From positions 140,830 to 204,829 of the IMG/VR virus record IMGVR_UViG_3300024502_000010: a stretch of 64,000 bases of DNA. One strand, 5' to 3'. The translations under genes and the position numbers were made by a program. Shown in pieces: positions 40,494 to 48,047 of this stretch. Every line of letters begins with the position of its first letter. Positions within the stretch are counted from its first letter, which is position 1. The notes under the pieces were generated by a model, which saw only the letters and a program-made list of their open reading frames with translations, was not told where the DNA came from and searched no databases. This DNA comes from a virus.

Positions 40494-41246
40494 TTATAGA
40501 GCAGGTGGATAATTTGTATTTCCAGTAGTAATTCCAGACATTGCAACAAGAACTTCCTTCCTAACTCTCAGATTACCTTCACTATCTTTATATGTCGTAA
40601 TACCGACCCAACCACCATGAGTTAACTCATAGCGAGTTGCTGATGCCGCAGTAACAACAGTTCCATTAGCACCAATAACAGCAGTCTCACGACCACCAGT
40701 TACCCTTGAGAAAGTAACTAAGTTTCCAGCAGTAATTGCAGTTGCGATGGTTGATGCAAGAGAAACTGAAGTTGATCCAACAGATGCGACAACCTTAGAA
40801 ACAGCTCCACTGGCAAGAGTATCTCCAGCAACAACACCAGCAACACTATTAACTAAAACTATATCAGTTCCAACACCTGCAGTATAAGTTGCGGATGTCT
40901 TAAGGAAGGTATAGTTTTCAGTTACTGACCCAGTTGACTGATTTAAATGACTATCTAAAACTGCATACTTAGGCGATTCGCTAATTTCAAATGCAACTCC
41001 AGAAATAGCAGACCCATTTAATCCTGCAGTTGATGCAATAGAAAGACTCGTCGTACTTGCAATACCAACAATTACAGCATCACCGTAGTGAACACCAAAT
41101 GCAGTACCAAATCTAATCACATCTCCAGTTGCAGCAGCACCTACTTGACCAAATGTAGTTCCACTGCCAGTTACAGTAAGGGTTGCATAATCAAGAGATA
41201 CTGTACCACCAGATCCTTTAGCATCATTATTTCCCCAGAGTGCCAT
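40494..41246 (-). CDS. Virion structural protein (Gly/Ser/Thr/Val-rich beta protein)
   Basis: The 250-residue protein has the low-complexity beta-rich composition of phage surface or decoration proteins (TVSLDYATLTVTGSGTTFGQVG, SVSLASTIATAITAGNLVTF). The start MALWGNNDAKGSGGTVSL is of a type seen in cyanophage structural genes, by my memory. An exact late promoter and terminator lie upstream. Location in the virion is not known. Confidence 0.7.
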   Translation of the reverse strand: MALWGNNDAKGSGGTVSLDYATLTVTGSGTTFGQVGAAATGDVIRFGTAFGVHYGDAVIVGIASTTSLSIASTAGLNGSAISGVAFEISESPKYAVLDSHLNQSTGSVTENYTFLKTSATYTAGVGTDIVLVNSVAGVVAGDTLASGAVSKVVASVGSTSVSLASTIATAITAGNLVTFSRVTGGRETAVIGANGTVVTAASATRYELTHGGWVGITTYKDSEGNLRVRKEVLVAMSGITTGNTNYPPAL

Positions 41247-41279
41247 GTTCTTTCTTCCGTAAAGTTATTTGCTAAAAAT

Positions 41280-41287
41280 TATTTATA
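41280..41287 (-). promoter_or_regulatory. Late promoter TATAAATA of the structural gene
   Basis: Exact TATAAATA, 33 bases before the ATG at 41246. It begins where the preceding terminator's T-tract ends. Confidence 0.75.
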
Positions 41288-41314
41288 AAAAAAAGAGACC
41301 TTACTTTTGGTCTC
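41288..41314 (-). terminator. Intrinsic terminator fused to a late promoter
   Basis: Stem GAGACC/GGTCTC with an 8-base loop and eight T on the minus strand, leading directly into TATAAATA. The 5' arm lies within the end of the 54-aa gene. Confidence 0.8.
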
Positions 41315-41465
41315 CCTTATGTAAAACAACTCTCAAAAAATTAGTTGTTAAATCAAGCAATCCATTCTCCTCAAATCTTTTTGTTTTTGCCAACCACTCG
41401 GATGTAGTTAGTAATAGACCAAGAATAATGGTTACTCCCCAGTTAGTTACAAGGCAGGTAATCAT
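41301..41465 (-). CDS. 54-aa membrane protein, possible holin-like
   Basis: ATG 41465 overlaps the previous stop (ATGA). One transmembrane segment (NWGVTIILGLLLTTSEWLA) followed by a basic tail with LTTNFLRVVLHKGDQK. Class III holins or tail-membrane proteins can look like this, but there is no specific evidence. Confidence 0.55.
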   Translation of the reverse strand: MITCLVTNWGVTIILGLLLTTSEWLAKTKRFEENGLLDLTTNFLRVVLHKGDQK

Positions 41466-41635
41466 GCTTGTGGTGTAAAGAGTTTATCCTTTACTAAATC
41501 ATAAACGACATTATCAATACTGTTATCGGTGCTATCAACATACTTTTTAAGTAGGTCAAGAACAAGACCTTTAACAGCTGGATGAGTTGCAATCTGAATA
41601 AGAAGTGGTTTTACCACTGCTACTACTGCGCCCAT
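41462..41635 (-). CDS. 57-aa helical protein coupled to the membrane protein
   Basis: ATG 41635 to TGA 41462. Hydrophobic-amphipathic sequence (AVVAVVKPLLIQIATHPAVKGLVLDLLKKYVDSTDNSIDNVVYDLVKDKLF). Translationally coupled to the 54-aa gene. Function unknown. Confidence 0.6.
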   Translation of the reverse strand: MGAVVAVVKPLLIQIATHPAVKGLVLDLLKKYVDSTDNSIDNVVYDLVKDKLFTPQA

Positions 41636-41689
41636 AATGTCCTCCGTAAAAGAGTATCCAAAGATATTTAGGATTTTTATATAACAGAT

Positions 41690-43990
41690 TCACTTCATAT
41701 ATTTTTGCATTTCTGGATTATCTCTATAGTTAATCCTTCTATCATACTTATTTGCGACATCTGCAACATTTCCTAAAAGAGGAACTCCCTTGAGACCTTT
41801 AGCAAGTGCTGCAGATGCAGTTTGTGGTTTAGATTTAGCAGTAGCAGGTTTTGCTACTGGTTTTGCTGCAGGAGGTTTCTTATCTGGAGTTACGCCAACA
41901 GTAGTTTGACCACCACGTTCTTTACCCAAAAGTTGATTCATAGATTGTTTATTTGGTTTAATCTGTGAACCAGAACCAACTCTTTGATTATGTCTATTTA
42001 CATCGGACTGAGAAACTCCTGGTTTAAAACTTCCAGGAACTGTCTTACCAAAAACTTTCTGAACCGTTCCAGCCTGTGTAAATTTTGATCCAGAATTATA
42101 TCCTGCTTGAGTTTTTCCAGCAACAACTCTACCAGTTCCTAAGAATTCGTTAATATTTTGCTCTGCGATTTTCTTTGCCATTTTAGTAGCAGTCGCATAC
42201 ATTACTTCTTTACCGCGACCAGGATATCTCTTCTCAAAGTCTCCTGCCTTGGACTTCATTGACTTAACGATTCTTTCCTTTTCTTTAGTCTCCGCAGAGG
42301 TTAGGGTTTTTTCATCAATTATGTTTCCATCAGGTTCGTAATGAGCAACCATTGTAGAAGGCTTTTTCTTTAAACTTGCCTGAGGTAGATTTAACCCCGG
42401 TGTTGGACGAGGAACATCTCCAGGAATTCCCCCTTCCCATGCACCAGATCCACCTGTTTTTTGTGCATCTTTTCTATACCACTGCCCACCAGCAGTTCTA
42501 CCATATTTATTAGGAGCATACTCAGCTTCATCAATATGCACTTCCTCACTTCTTACACTTGCAAGAAGATCATCTAACTTAGACTTTCTTTTTGGTTTTG
42601 CTTTTGGTTTTGTCTTTTCTTTAGCATCAATTTTTGCTTTTACTTCAGCAGGTGATGGAGATCCTTTTCTTGCTTTTTTAGCTGGTCTCCCCTCTTCTTT
42701 TTTGGGAGGAGTTGTTGCACTTCCTTCCCATGGGTCAGCGGGTTTTTCTGCTTTCTTAGGTGCTGCCGTTGGTTTTGGTGCCTCTTTTTGTGCTTTTGAT
42801 TTTGAAGGTTTGCCACCTTCAATCTTACGAGCAACATTTCTTGCTCCTCTTGATACCGACCTTGCGGCTTTTGCAAGACCTCTCTTCAATTTTGAACCAA
42901 TTCTCGAAAGAAGACCTGGTTTTTTATCTTCTCCATCTGAAGTTGATTTACCACTACCAGAATCTGAAGTAGTTGAAGTTCCTGAAGTTGTAGTTGATGA
43001 TGAAGAAGATCCACTTCTACCTCTCTCATAACCTTTTCTTGCTGCAGAACCCAGTGCTCTTGCTCCTCTTACTGCAGCACCAGCTGCATATCCAAGTCCA
43101 CCAGCAATTGCTTTACCAACTTTCTTTACAGCACCTTTGACTTTTTGAAGTCTATCACTCTTAATATCAGTGTCGTGACCATAAGTAACTTTTGCCTCAT
43201 TTAAAAGTGCAGAAGAAATTTCAAGAGATTCAAGTAACTCATTTTCAATATCATTGATATCATATCCTTCTTCAATACACTCATAGAAAAATTCTTGGAC
43301 AACTTCTTCAATTAAAGAATCTGACAGTAGGAAAATTTCCATGTCTGACATTTCATCAAGAACTCCATTGAAATCTTCAATCTCATTCATTTCAAGAAGA
43401 GTTCCACCAAGTTCTTCAATTTTTTCCCCAAGATCAAGTTTTGGATTGATGTCAACTTTATTGTTAACTTCCTTTTCAACTACTCTTGGTTCTTTACCTT
43501 CACCTTTAATCTTATCTGCAACTTCAATTAAATCATCTCTCCAATTTGAAAAACTCTCTTTTCTAACGCCAATTGCTTTTCCACGAACTTTTCTACGATG
43601 CTTCAGATATTCATCAGACTTATCTACATCACCATCATTGTCAATATCCGAATCTTCTTTTCCTACAGGATCAAGTGCTTCTTTTTGGGTTGCAATTGCT
43701 TTACCAATTGCTTTACGACGCTTATGGAGGTACTTATCTGACTTATCTACATCACCATCATTGTCAATATCCGAATCTTCTTTTCCTACAGGATCAAGTG
43801 CTTCTTTTATTTTTTTCTTATCTCTCATTGCCTTTGCTTTAGCAAGAGTTCTTTCTCTTGCAGCATCCTGCTCAGACTTAGGAATAGCAGTCACTGCACC
43901 AAGTCTCTCGGCGGGTTTACCGGGAACCGCAGATTCGACAACCTGCTCCAAATAAAGTTTGGAGATATCTTTTAAATTATTGGAGTTCAT
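41690..43990 (-). CDS. Large basic low-complexity virion-type protein with EF-hand-like repeats
   Basis: The 766-residue protein has an N-terminal LKDISKLYLEQVVESA helix resembling other late proteins here, two tandem dockerin-like calcium loops, DSDIDNDGDVDKSD (residues about 67-80 and 108-121), an acidic helical region, a long Ser/Lys/Arg/Pro-rich segment (about 300-480) and a Gly/Lys/Gln-rich end. A virion internal or neck-associated protein is likely. The 3' domain is not recognised. Late-promoter variant CATAAATA 34 bases upstream (44024-44031). Confidence 0.65.
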   Translation of the reverse strand: MNSNNLKDISKLYLEQVVESAVPGKPAERLGAVTAIPKSEQDAARERTLAKAKAMRDKKKIKEALDPVGKEDSDIDNDGDVDKSDKYLHKRRKAIGKAIATQKEALDPVGKEDSDIDNDGDVDKSDEYLKHRRKVRGKAIGVRKESFSNWRDDLIEVADKIKGEGKEPRVVEKEVNNKVDINPKLDLGEKIEELGGTLLEMNEIEDFNGVLDEMSDMEIFLLSDSLIEEVVQEFFYECIEEGYDINDIENELLESLEISSALLNEAKVTYGHDTDIKSDRLQKVKGAVKKVGKAIAGGLGYAAGAAVRGARALGSAARKGYERGRSGSSSSSTTTSGTSTTSDSGSGKSTSDGEDKKPGLLSRIGSKLKRGLAKAARSVSRGARNVARKIEGGKPSKSKAQKEAPKPTAAPKKAEKPADPWEGSATTPPKKEEGRPAKKARKGSPSPAEVKAKIDAKEKTKPKAKPKRKSKLDDLLASVRSEEVHIDEAEYAPNKYGRTAGGQWYRKDAQKTGGSGAWEGGIPGDVPRPTPGLNLPQASLKKKPSTMVAHYEPDGNIIDEKTLTSAETKEKERIVKSMKSKAGDFEKRYPGRGKEVMYATATKMAKKIAEQNINEFLGTGRVVAGKTQAGYNSGSKFTQAGTVQKVFGKTVPGSFKPGVSQSDVNRHNQRVGSGSQIKPNKQSMNQLLGKERGGQTTVGVTPDKKPPAAKPVAKPATAKSKPQTASAALAKGLKGVPLLGNVADVANKYDRRINYRDNPEMQKYMK
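43617..43808 (-). repeat. 69-bp perfect direct repeat coding the calcium-loop motif
   Basis: Bases 43617-43685 and 43740-43808 are identical, offset 123 bases (41 codons). They encode the EALDPVGKEDSDIDNDGDVDKS block twice. Identity at synonymous sites points to a recent duplication. Confidence 0.85.
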
Positions 43991-43991
43991 C

Positions 43992-45290
43992 TTAAAAAGT
44001 ACTTGCTTTTTTTGCTTTATACTTATTTATGAAATTGATACCATAAGCCTTGCCACCCTTCTGCAAATATTGTTTATTAGTTCCCACTGCACCGGGAGTT
44101 TTTGATGCATAATGCTTAAATGCCCCCAATGTACCAACAAGAGTATTTGGATGCTTTTCGTCTCTCATTGGACTATCCATTTGAACTTCGGTATATTCCA
44201 TCACATCTTTAATCCAAGACTTAAACATATAACCCTCTTCAGTCACACAGATTAAATGATTGGTTCCCCTACGCATTACTTCACCAATCAAACCAGTATT
44301 AAGGTTTTGAACTTTATCACCGATTCTGAAAATTTTACCTCTCACATAATTCTCACGAAGATTTCTCATATCATACTTTGGAGCAATCTCCCATAAAGCA
44401 AAACTTTCCTTTTTGATTGCTGACTTTTTAACACCCATTCCCTGACGAACAGCATTGAATAAACCTTGAGTTTCTGCATCATCAAGAGACTTTGGAGTGC
44501 CTCTTCTAAAAGATTTAAAATCGCCATCAATAACTGCCTTTCTCATCTTCGATGCCGACATTCCCTCAACACCCTCAGCATCAGCATCACGAACACCAGC
44601 AGAGATTACCCTAATTTGATCAAAGGTATAAAGTTCTCCATTATACTTTTGTGCCAGATTTTCAAACTCTGCTTGCCTATCTGAACCAACAACAATATTG
44701 ACATTAGTATACCCGTCTTCATTAGCGGTAATGAGAACATTAAAAATTGTCTTCATTTCCTTATCATTAATAATGTTCTCCTCGAACTCAGGGAACATTT
44801 TCTTCATATAAGAAACTTTACTATCAGGGTCTAAAGGATTCTTCTTTGGATCTTGAGACCTTGAAGGATAAATCTTAATATCTCCACCGGCAGAAATTCT
44901 CTTTGCTGACTTGAGAAGTTTTTCGTGCCCCACTGTTGGTGGATTGAAGCGACCAAATACAACAGTGAGTGGTGGAAGTTCTTCTGCAGGTTGCTCTTCG
45001 GGTTCTTGTCCTGGTGCTGCTTGAGGTTGTGGTGCAGGTTCTTGTGCTGTAGCGATTGGTTGAGGAGATGGTGCTTGTGCTGCTTGAGGTGCTTGTGTCT
45101 CTGGTTGTTTTGCACCTTTTGCTTGGCGACCATCAATATATTTAAGTTTCCCCTTCTCCGTTCTCGCAATGACTTTACCGGAACGGTCAATCCATCCACC
45201 ATGACCATCACCAACCAATCCAAGTTTTTTCGCTTGCATCGCTGCTTGCGATTGTGTTGCCTCAGACAAAAACTGAAAGAAATTTTTCAT
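43992..45290 (-). CDS. Nucleotidyltransferase-domain protein with capsid-targeting-like N-terminus
   Basis: The 432-residue protein has MKNFFQFLSEATQSQAAMQAKKLGLVGDGHGGWIDRSGKV at the N-terminus (a late-protein leader), a Pro/Gln/Ala linker (about 65-105), then a cytidylyl/NMN-adenylyl-transferase domain: VVFGRFNPPTVGHEKLLKSA (the H/T-x-G-H site), VVGSDRQAEFE and GMSASKMRKAVIDGDF (ISSTxxR-like site). A 100-residue C-terminal domain follows. Substrate is NMN, CTP-linked or other; undetermined. Confidence 0.78.
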   Translation of the reverse strand: MKNFFQFLSEATQSQAAMQAKKLGLVGDGHGGWIDRSGKVIARTEKGKLKYIDGRQAKGAKQPETQAPQAAQAPSPQPIATAQEPAPQPQAAPGQEPEEQPAEELPPLTVVFGRFNPPTVGHEKLLKSAKRISAGGDIKIYPSRSQDPKKNPLDPDSKVSYMKKMFPEFEENIINDKEMKTIFNVLITANEDGYTNVNIVVGSDRQAEFENLAQKYNGELYTFDQIRVISAGVRDADAEGVEGMSASKMRKAVIDGDFKSFRRGTPKSLDDAETQGLFNAVRQGMGVKKSAIKKESFALWEIAPKYDMRNLRENYVRGKIFRIGDKVQNLNTGLIGEVMRRGTNHLICVTEEGYMFKSWIKDVMEYTEVQMDSPMRDEKHPNTLVGTLGAFKHYASKTPGAVGTNKQYLQKGGKAYGINFINKYKAKKASTF

Positions 45291-45330
45291 CAATGTATTT
45301 TAACGCACTTACCTGTCTTTTAGTTATTTA

Positions 45331-46020
45331 TTACTTTGCATATTGTGCAAGTAAAAAATCAACTCCTTTATCAATATCATACTTTGATTTTGGTGGTTTA
45401 TTTGTGATTTGCAATGCGGTTGTAAATCTATAATTATAGATTGTTCCACTCCCACCTCTTTTCAACCTCAATCTAATTCTCAAACCAGGATTAAATTGAG
45501 GAACTGGAAGACCGGCAGGGTTTGCTGCCATATAATATAATCCATATCCACCAATTTGAATATAATAAGTTTGTTTAGAACCATAGTAACCCCATAAAGC
45601 ACTTGATTTAATTGGTAAAAATGCATCAGTAAATCTCGCATAGTCAGATTTTACCATATCATCAGTCATTGCTTTATTATCAATGATTCCTTTATTTGGT
45701 GGTCCTTTAGGTCCCCATTGCTTATTTGCAAAATTTTCAATGCCAACAGTTCTCATTAAATTTCTAAGTTCTTCAGCTGCGGCAGTTTTTGCTCCACCAA
45801 GAACCCATCTTCCATTCTGATATTCTAAGGTTCCTTGACCATAATCGGCTTTCAAATCAAGTTTTACTTCAAGTTTATATGGTTTTTTATTATATAAAAA
45901 CATTGCGTCTGGTGCATTAGAATCAGAACCTGCTGGAGTAAATCCCGGAGGCACTAATTTTTTAGACAACAATTTTCTATGAATTTTACCTTCGTAGATA
46001 AACCCCTGTTCGCCAGCCAT
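45331..46020 (-). CDS. Putative PD-(D/E)XK nuclease-like protein
   Basis: The 229-residue protein has the PDAMFLYNKKPYKLEVKLDLK block (residues about 37-57): P-D then E-x-K at the expected spacing for a PD-(D/E)XK active site, preceded by a basic helix. The rest is beta-rich. It lies beside late basic proteins and tRNA-Ala, with AATAAATA 22 bases upstream (46042-46049). Fold assignment is tentative. Confidence 0.6.
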   Translation of the reverse strand: MAGEQGFIYEGKIHRKLLSKKLVPPGFTPAGSDSNAPDAMFLYNKKPYKLEVKLDLKADYGQGTLEYQNGRWVLGGAKTAAAEELRNLMRTVGIENFANKQWGPKGPPNKGIIDNKAMTDDMVKSDYARFTDAFLPIKSSALWGYYGSKQTYYIQIGGYGLYYMAANPAGLPVPQFNPGLRIRLRLKRGGSGTIYNYRFTTALQITNKPPKSKYDIDKGVDFLLAQYAK

Positions 46021-46057
46021 TTATACAAATACTCTTTCAAGTATTTATTATTCTGTA

Positions 46058-46129
46058 TGGAGTGTAAGGAAATCGAATCCTTATTGCTGGAATGCAAATC
46101 CAGAGTAATAACCGTTATACGAACACCCC
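46058..46129 (-). tRNA. tRNA-Ala (TGC)
   Basis: Acceptor GGGGTGT/ACACTCC (one G-T), T8, D stem GTA/TAC, anticodon stem CTGGA/TCCAG with loop TTTGCAT, T stem AAGGA/TCCTT with loop TTCGATT, discriminator A. Isolated from the array, with its own promoter. 72 bases. Confidence 0.9.
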
Positions 46130-46139
46130 GTGTTTAGAT

Positions 46140-46168
46140 ATTATAAAACCCCTCAACTGAAAAGTCAA
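46140..46168 (-). promoter_or_regulatory. Sigma70 promoter of tRNA-Ala embedded in a terminator
   Basis: TTGACT (46163-46168), 17 bases, TATAAT (46140-46145), predicted start about four bases before the tRNA. The -35 is in the loop and the spacer in the 3' arm of the terminator at 46147-46174. Confidence 0.78.
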
Positions 46169-46174
46169 GGGGTT
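46147..46174 (-). terminator. Intrinsic terminator after the Ala/Pro/Lys-repeat protein gene
   Basis: Stem AACCCCT/AGGGGTT with 14-base loop and TTTT on the minus strand, 24 bases past the stop at 46198. Confidence 0.75.
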
Positions 46175-46197
46175 AGAGCAACCTTCCGACTTATTTA

Positions 46198-47403
46198 TCA
46201 GTCGTGCTCACCCATTGCTTTTTGCTTACGGAGTTTCTTAGGATTCTTAGTAATTCCACCAGGACCCTCTGAAGGATAATCGTGGTCGGCACGAGTTCCT
46301 ACACCGTGAGCAGAACCTGCTCTTGCTCTTTCTCTATCATCGGCAGTTAGACCCTTTCTTGGAGAACCATAAGCATCCTTTCTGTTGGCAGGATTGGTTC
46401 TCCTTTGCATTGCTTTTAAGAATGGCTTTCTCTTTGCAGTCATCTTGGTTTTTAATGCTGCACTATATGCTTTTGGAGTTTCGCCGTATGAACCTTCTGC
46501 TTCAGAAATAATTTCAGATCTCCACTCTTCACTCATATTTGCCATAATAGCGATTGCTGCCTCTTCAGTTTCAGCATATCCTTCATCGAGCAAATATCCT
46601 TTTACAATATCGAACATATCAAATCCAGAAACAATACTTCCTGGCTTTTTGGAACCAGTTGCCTTATTTACTGGAGCAGGGGCTGCTGCTGGGGTTGGTT
46701 TTAGTGCTGCAACGGCACCACTCTTTACAATAGCATCAGCTTTTGCTTTTTGTTGATCTGGAGCATTACCAGTTTGATATCCAAATGTCTTTTGCATTAA
46801 AGGATTTGGAGTTTTTGGTTTGATTGATTCTGGACCTGCTGCCTTTGTTCCAGGAGCTGGTTTTGCTGCAGCGGTTGGTGCTGGTTTTGTTGCAGGAGCA
46901 GTTGGCGCTGGTTTTGCTGCTGCTGGTCTTGCTGCTGGGGTTGCTGCTGGTCTTGCTGCTGCTGGTCTTGCTGCTGCTGGTTTTGCTGCTGGTTTTGCTG
47001 CTGGTTTTGCTGCTGGTTTTGCTGCAGGGGGTTTTGCTGCTTGCTTTTGGAGATATTCACCAGTTGTAGAGACTCTTCTGTTTGCCTCAACACCACTCAT
47101 TCCAGTTTTCATTAATTTTTGAACTTTTGCTTTACCACCACCAGCAGAAAATGCAGTCATTACAGGTGCTTGTGGTTTTGCTGCAGGTGCAGGTTTTCCA
47201 CCCATCTGTGTTGATGTGGGAATTTCGCTCAAATATGCCTCATACATCTCTTCCCAAGTATACTCACTCAGGTCATAACCTTCTTCAATAAGAGAATTGA
47301 CCCAGTTCTCAAATTCTTGCTGCTCTTTAATCTCTTGGCGGAGTTCCTCATCATAAACTGCTTGATATGCAAGAGCTGCCTCTCTAAAAATTTTAGAATC
47401 CAT
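46198..47403 (-). CDS. Histone-H1-like Ala/Pro/Lys-repeat protein with shared late-protein module
   Basis: The 401-residue protein has an acidic helical N-terminus (residues 1-65), an Ala-Lys-Pro repeat region (about 125-185) like histone H1 tails, the module FDMFDIVKGYLLDEGYAETEEAAIAIMANMSEEWRSEII (about 263-301), and a basic end with NPKKLRKQKAMGE. The module and the NPKKLRKQ motif recur in the gene at 54807. Exact late promoter upstream. Probably packaged in the virion or DNA-binding. Confidence 0.72.
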   Translation of the reverse strand: MDSKIFREAALAYQAVYDEELRQEIKEQQEFENWVNSLIEEGYDLSEYTWEEMYEAYLSEIPTSTQMGGKPAPAAKPQAPVMTAFSAGGGKAKVQKLMKTGMSGVEANRRVSTTGEYLQKQAAKPPAAKPAAKPAAKPAAKPAAARPAAARPAATPAARPAAAKPAPTAPATKPAPTAAAKPAPGTKAAGPESIKPKTPNPLMQKTFGYQTGNAPDQQKAKADAIVKSGAVAALKPTPAAAPAPVNKATGSKKPGSIVSGFDMFDIVKGYLLDEGYAETEEAAIAIMANMSEEWRSEIISEAEGSYGETPKAYSAALKTKMTAKRKPFLKAMQRRTNPANRKDAYGSPRKGLTADDRERARAGSAHGVGTRADHDYPSEGPGGITKNPKKLRKQKAMGEHD

Positions 47404-47424
47404 TTTTACAAATACTTTTTTAGT

Positions 47425-47432
47425 TATTTATA
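47425..47432 (-). promoter_or_regulatory. Late promoter TATAAATA
   Basis: Exact TATAAATA, 21 bases before the ATG at 47403, directly after a terminator T-tract. Confidence 0.75.
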
Positions 47433-47452
47433 AAAAAAGACCCCGAAGGGTC
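47433..47452 (-). terminator. Intrinsic terminator with UUCG loop, fused to a late promoter
   Basis: Stem GACCC/GGGTC with loop TTCG-type and seven T on the minus strand, running into TATAAATA. It ends the mazG/replication operon. Confidence 0.8.
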
Positions 47453-47636
47453 AAACACCAAGAACGGCAGCAATATTATCATCCAGTTGTTGAATAACTC
47501 CACGAATATCAGAGACGCGAGGAGGAACACTTACTTCATCATAAGTATATCCTTTTTGTGCGTCAAACAAAACTTGACGAACTGCTGCTGCTGTACGAGC
47601 ATCCATTTTAATTGCTACTTGTTTTTCTTTAGTCAC
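47451..47636 (-). CDS. 61-aa hypothetical protein after mazG
   Basis: The GTG start at 47636 overlaps the mazG stop (GTGA). Small mixed protein (VAIKMDARTAAAVRQVLFDAQKGYTYDEVSVPPRVSDIRGVIQQLDDNIA). Function unknown; coupled to mazG. Confidence 0.6.
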   Translation of the reverse strand: MTKEKQVAIKMDARTAAAVRQVLFDAQKGYTYDEVSVPPRVSDIRGVIQQLDDNIAAVLGV

Positions 47637-48046
47637 AGGTCTCCCTCCTTACGATTTTCAGAACGATAAACATCAAATGCTCCTTCAGGATAACGAGCAC
47701 TCAGTTTTTCATAGTTCATCTTAAGAATTTCTTCGAAGTTAGTATCGAGTGCCATAAATGCTTGAGACAGATACCAACAGATATCTCCAAGTTCACGCTT
47801 CAAGTGAAAGGCATTCTCTTCATTGTATGGTTTACCTTGAAGGATGATTTTTTTTACAACCTCAGTAAACTCCCCCGCTTCAGCACTCATACCAAGAGCA
47901 GCAGTAAGAAGACGCGGAACATCAGCATCATTAGTTGCTTCAAGTTCAGTCATACGAGCAAGTAGTTGAGCAAAATCACTGCTTGCTGGACTTGTAGTTT
48001 GACGAACGAATTCAATATATTTGTTTGTATCAATAACTTGAGTCAT
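47633..48046 (-). CDS. mazG: MazG-like nucleotide pyrophosphohydrolase
   Basis: The 137-residue enzyme has the MazG-fold signature LGMSAEAGEFTEVVKKI ... HLKRELGDICWYLSQAFM (E-x2-E and E-x2-D metal sites). MazG hydrolyses (d)NTPs or ppGpp-like nucleotides; in cyanophages it has been proposed to alter the host stringent response. Start MTQVID at 48046, just inside the gp41 end. Confidence 0.9.
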   Translation of the reverse strand: MTQVIDTNKYIEFVRQTTSPASSDFAQLLARMTELEATNDADVPRLLTAALGMSAEAGEFTEVVKKIILQGKPYNEENAFHLKRELGDICWYLSQAFMALDTNFEEILKMNYEKLSARYPEGAFDVYRSENRKEGDL

Positions 48047-48047
48047 A

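Noticed and set aside
42702-43031. Plus-strand ORF over the 766-aa gene
   Set aside because: Low-complexity mirror of the basic protein; no promoter or ribosome site.
46930-47030. Short tandem repeats resembling a CRISPR array
   Set aside because: The units are codon-level (GCA/AAA/CCA) repeats inside a coding region with no unique spacers.
46820-47122. Plus-strand open frame rich in Gly/Ala
   Set aside because: It is the mirror of the Ala/Pro/Lys repeat codons of the minus-strand protein and has no start context.
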